Below are positions 14,353 through 16,005 of a stretch of 16,005 bases of DNA, in pieces. The stretch is taken from positions 1 to 16,005 of the forward strand of contig JAPHUG010000283.1 in the NCBI GenBank assembly GCA_026197195.1, written 5' to 3'. Each line of letters opens with the position of its first letter. Within the stretch, counting starts at the first letter, position 1. The notes beneath the pieces are model-generated. The model worked only from the letters and a program-made list of their open reading frames with translations, was not told the DNA's origin and ran no database searches. The DNA is from Sedimenticola sp. (GTDB taxonomy: Bacteria; Pseudomonadota; Gammaproteobacteria; Chromatiales; Chromatiaceae). Both the position numbers and the translations under genes were made by a program.

Positions 14353-15831
14353 TTAACGTCGCCCACCCATGATGGAACCCAGCACACCACGGATGATCTG
14401 TCTCCCAATGGTACTCCCAACGGCGCGGGCGGCACTCTTGAAGAATGACTCCATGACGGTTTGACGCCCCCTTCCACTGCTGCTTTTTTTCTCTTTGGCG
14501 ATCTCCTTCTCCCGGGCCTTCTCCACCTCTTCAGCCTGCTGGGCCTCGGCTTGCTCTGCAGCCCGTTCGGTCAGGATCTCATGGGCTGACTTGCGATCCA
14601 CTGCCGTGTCATAGACCCCTGCTACCAGCGAGCTGGCCATGATGGTCTTTCTGAGGGCGGGTTTGATCGGGCCGATCTGACTCTCCGGAGGCCGGATCAG
14701 GGTGCGTTGAACGATCTGGGGACGCCCCTTGGTGTCCAGTGTCGAGACCAGCGCCTCCCCCAGCCCCAGTTCGCTGATCACCTGTTCGGTGTCCAGCTTG
14801 GGGTTGTCCCGGAAGGTTTGAGCGGCGGCTCTGAGTGCCTTCTGATCTTTTGCCGTGTAGGCACGCAGGGCATGTTGAACGCGGTTGCCGAGTTGACCCA
14901 GTACGCTGTCAGGAATGTCCAGCGGGTTCTGGGTGACAAAGTAGACACCGACCCCTTTGGAACGAATCAGCCTGACGACTTGCTCGATTTTGTCCAGCAG
15001 GGCCTCCGGGGCATCGTCAAACATCAGGTGAGCTTCATCAAAGAAGAGGACCAGCTTGGGCTTGTCCTGATCGCCCACTTCGGGCATCTGCTCGAATAAC
15101 TCAGAGAGCAGCCAAAACAGGAAGGTGCTGTAGAGCTGAGGTGAGTTCATCAACTGGTCGGCCGCCAGAATATTGATGACGCCCAGGCCGTTATCATCGT
15201 TCTGTATCAGGTCCTGGAGGTTGAGTGCCGGTTCACCAAACAGCTTTTTCCCGCCCTGATCTTCCAGTGTAATCAGTCGGCGCTGGATGGCCCCGACGCT
15301 GGCGGCTGAGACATTGCCGTAGAGGGTGCGGAAATCAGCGGCATTTTCAGCGACAAATTTCAGGATGGCACGGAGATCCTTAATATCCAGCAGCAGCCAG
15401 CCATTCTCATCGGCCACTCGAAACACCAGCGCCAGAACACCTTGCTGGGTATCGTTCAGATTGAGCAAGCGTGCCAGTAGCAGGGGGCCCATGTCGGAGA
15501 TCGTGGTTCGAACCGGGTGACCCTGCTTGCCAAAGATATCCCAAAAGGTGACGGGAAAGCCCTGGAAGGTGAAGTCGTCCAGAGGCATTTGATCCAGTCG
15601 CTCCTGCACCTTTGGATGAGGCTTTCCCGGTTGTGAGAGTCCGGAGAGGTCGCCCTTAACATCGGCCAGAAAAACTGGTACACCCTCGCGGCTAAAGGAT
15701 TCTGCCAATCCCTGAAGTGTGACGGTTTTTCCTGTGCCGGTAGCGCCAGCGATCAGGCCGTGGCGATTGGCCATGCGGGGTAGCAGTCCAACATCAGTTT
15801 CGCTGCATCCGATGTAGATCATCTCATCCAT
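14353..15831 (-). CDS. yjgR: HerA-like/YjgR-family ATPase (DUF853)
   Basis: A 492-residue cytoplasmic P-loop ATPase of the YjgR/DUF853 family, related to HerA-FtsK-type DNA-translocating ATPases. Walker A is GATGTGKT (29-36), followed by a VFLADVKGDLSGL segment characteristic of the family. Walker B is LVLFFDEAHLMF with DEAH at 265-268. A later VYFVTQNPLDIPDSVLGQLGNR supplies the sensor region and a probable arginine finger. The C-terminus carries a charged, probably coiled-coil stretch (about 415-455) and the typical tail ESFFKSAARAVGSTIGRQI ending in GSIMGGRR. The cellular role is not known; it is often annotated as an ATPase or putative helicase. The start ATG has CAGGAGC 8 nt upstream. 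It lies 58 nt after the poly-glycine protein on the same strand and may share its transcript. Confidence 0.95.
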   Translation of the reverse strand: MDEMIYIGCSETDVGLLPRMANRHGLIAGATGTGKTVTLQGLAESFSREGVPVFLADVKGDLSGLSQPGKPHPKVQERLDQMPLDDFTFQGFPVTFWDIFGKQGHPVRTTISDMGPLLLARLLNLNDTQQGVLALVFRVADENGWLLLDIKDLRAILKFVAENAADFRTLYGNVSAASVGAIQRRLITLEDQGGKKLFGEPALNLQDLIQNDDNGLGVINILAADQLMNSPQLYSTFLFWLLSELFEQMPEVGDQDKPKLVLFFDEAHLMFDDAPEALLDKIEQVVRLIRSKGVGVYFVTQNPLDIPDSVLGQLGNRVQHALRAYTAKDQKALRAAAQTFRDNPKLDTEQVISELGLGEALVSTLDTKGRPQIVQRTLIRPPESQIGPIKPALRKTIMASSLVAGVYDTAVDRKSAHEILTERAAEQAEAQQAEEVEKAREKEIAKEKKSSSGRGRQTVMESFFKSAARAVGSTIGRQIIRGVLGSIMGGRR

Positions 15832-15889
15832 TTGTTTGCTCCTGCGGGTGCTCTTCTTAATGAGACTACTCTATCATCAAACGGGCCAG

Positions 15890-16005
15890 TTACCAGCCAC
15901 CGCCACCGCCACCACCGCCACCGCCGCCGGAGGAGCCACCGCCGCCCCCACCGGAAGAGGAGCCGGGTGCGGTTGAGGAGGAGGAGATGGCAGCGCCCAT
16001 GGCAC
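15890..16005 (-). CDS. Poly-glycine C-terminus of a probable DUF2207/TPM-type membrane protein, partial
   Basis: The window edge cuts this gene so that only its last 37 or so codons are visible, ending in TAA. They encode AMGAAISSSSTAPGSSS followed by a run of six glycines, SS, eleven glycines and a terminal tryptophan. This Ser/Gly-rich ending with final W is typical of bacterial DUF2207 membrane proteins and of TPM-domain (YgcG-like) proteins, where the tail is thought to lie outside the membrane and be disordered. With no domain visible, the choice between the two families is a guess; DUF2207 seems somewhat closer. It precedes yjgR on the same strand. Confidence 0.6.
   Translation of the reverse strand, partial: AMGAAISSSSTAPGSSSGGGGGGSSGGGGGGGGGGGW
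15896..15952 (-). repeat. GGY-codon trinucleotide tract encoding poly-Gly
   Basis: Nearly every codon in this stretch is a glycine codon GGC or GGT (GGG once), broken by two serine codons. It is a low-complexity triplet tract prone to length change by slippage, though in-frame changes would be tolerated in a disordered tail. Confidence 0.75.

Noticed and set aside
15890..15960. A minisatellite or CRISPR-like repeat
   Set aside because: The triplet pattern is explained by glycine codons in an open frame ending in a normal stop codon, with no spacers.

Overview
The window looks like chromosomal DNA of a free-living or host-associated gammaproteobacterium with a balanced base composition. The mix of proteins suggests an environmental, possibly sulfur-oxidising lineage: several multidomain cyclic-di-GMP proteins, a PilZ-DUF1631-GGDEF-EAL protein, a bufferin operon and a YjgR ATPase. 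That taxonomic placement is inference only. There are no rRNA or tRNA genes, no CRISPR array and no insertion sequence that I can recognise.

Layout. (1) 1-960: the last four fifths of alanine dehydrogenase (ald), cut by the window edge and followed by a clear stem-loop terminator. (2) 1025-1261, minus strand: the C-terminal remnant of a GGDEF domain that has lost its signature motif, then about 400 bp without a gene. (3) 1679-9403, plus strand: a cyclic-di-GMP signalling block made of a MEDS-domain sensor, a PAS(x4)-GGDEF-EAL protein and a PilZ-DUF1631-degenerate GGDEF-EAL protein. The first two overlap at a run of six C. (4) 9453-11850, minus strand: a compact four-gene bufferin (copper-buffering RiPP) operon, read in the order precursor BufA, MNIO/DUF692 modifying enzyme BufB, partner BufC and a DoxX membrane protein. 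(5) 12135-14331, plus strand: an aldo/keto reductase, then a LysE-type exporter that overlaps a gamma-glutamylcyclotransferase by 4 nt. (6) 14353-16005, minus strand: a HerA/YjgR-like ATPase and, at the window edge, the poly-glycine C-terminus of a probable DUF2207 or TPM-type membrane protein.

How the genes work together. The signalling block probably links an unknown signal, sensed by MEDS and PAS domains, to synthesis and breakdown of cyclic-di-GMP. The PilZ protein adds a cyclic-di-GMP-binding input and a second probable phosphodiesterase. The bufferin operon should make a secreted peptide whose cysteines BufB and BufC modify to bind copper in the periplasm. The exporter/cyclotransferase pair may handle amino acids or gamma-glutamyl compounds.

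The points most worth a second look are the one-base frame relationship between the MEDS and PAS-GGDEF-EAL genes at a C6 run, the complete bufferin operon with a GC-rich hairpin at the start of bufB, and the PilZ-DUF1631 protein whose GGDEF site reads GDNEF while its EAL site is intact.
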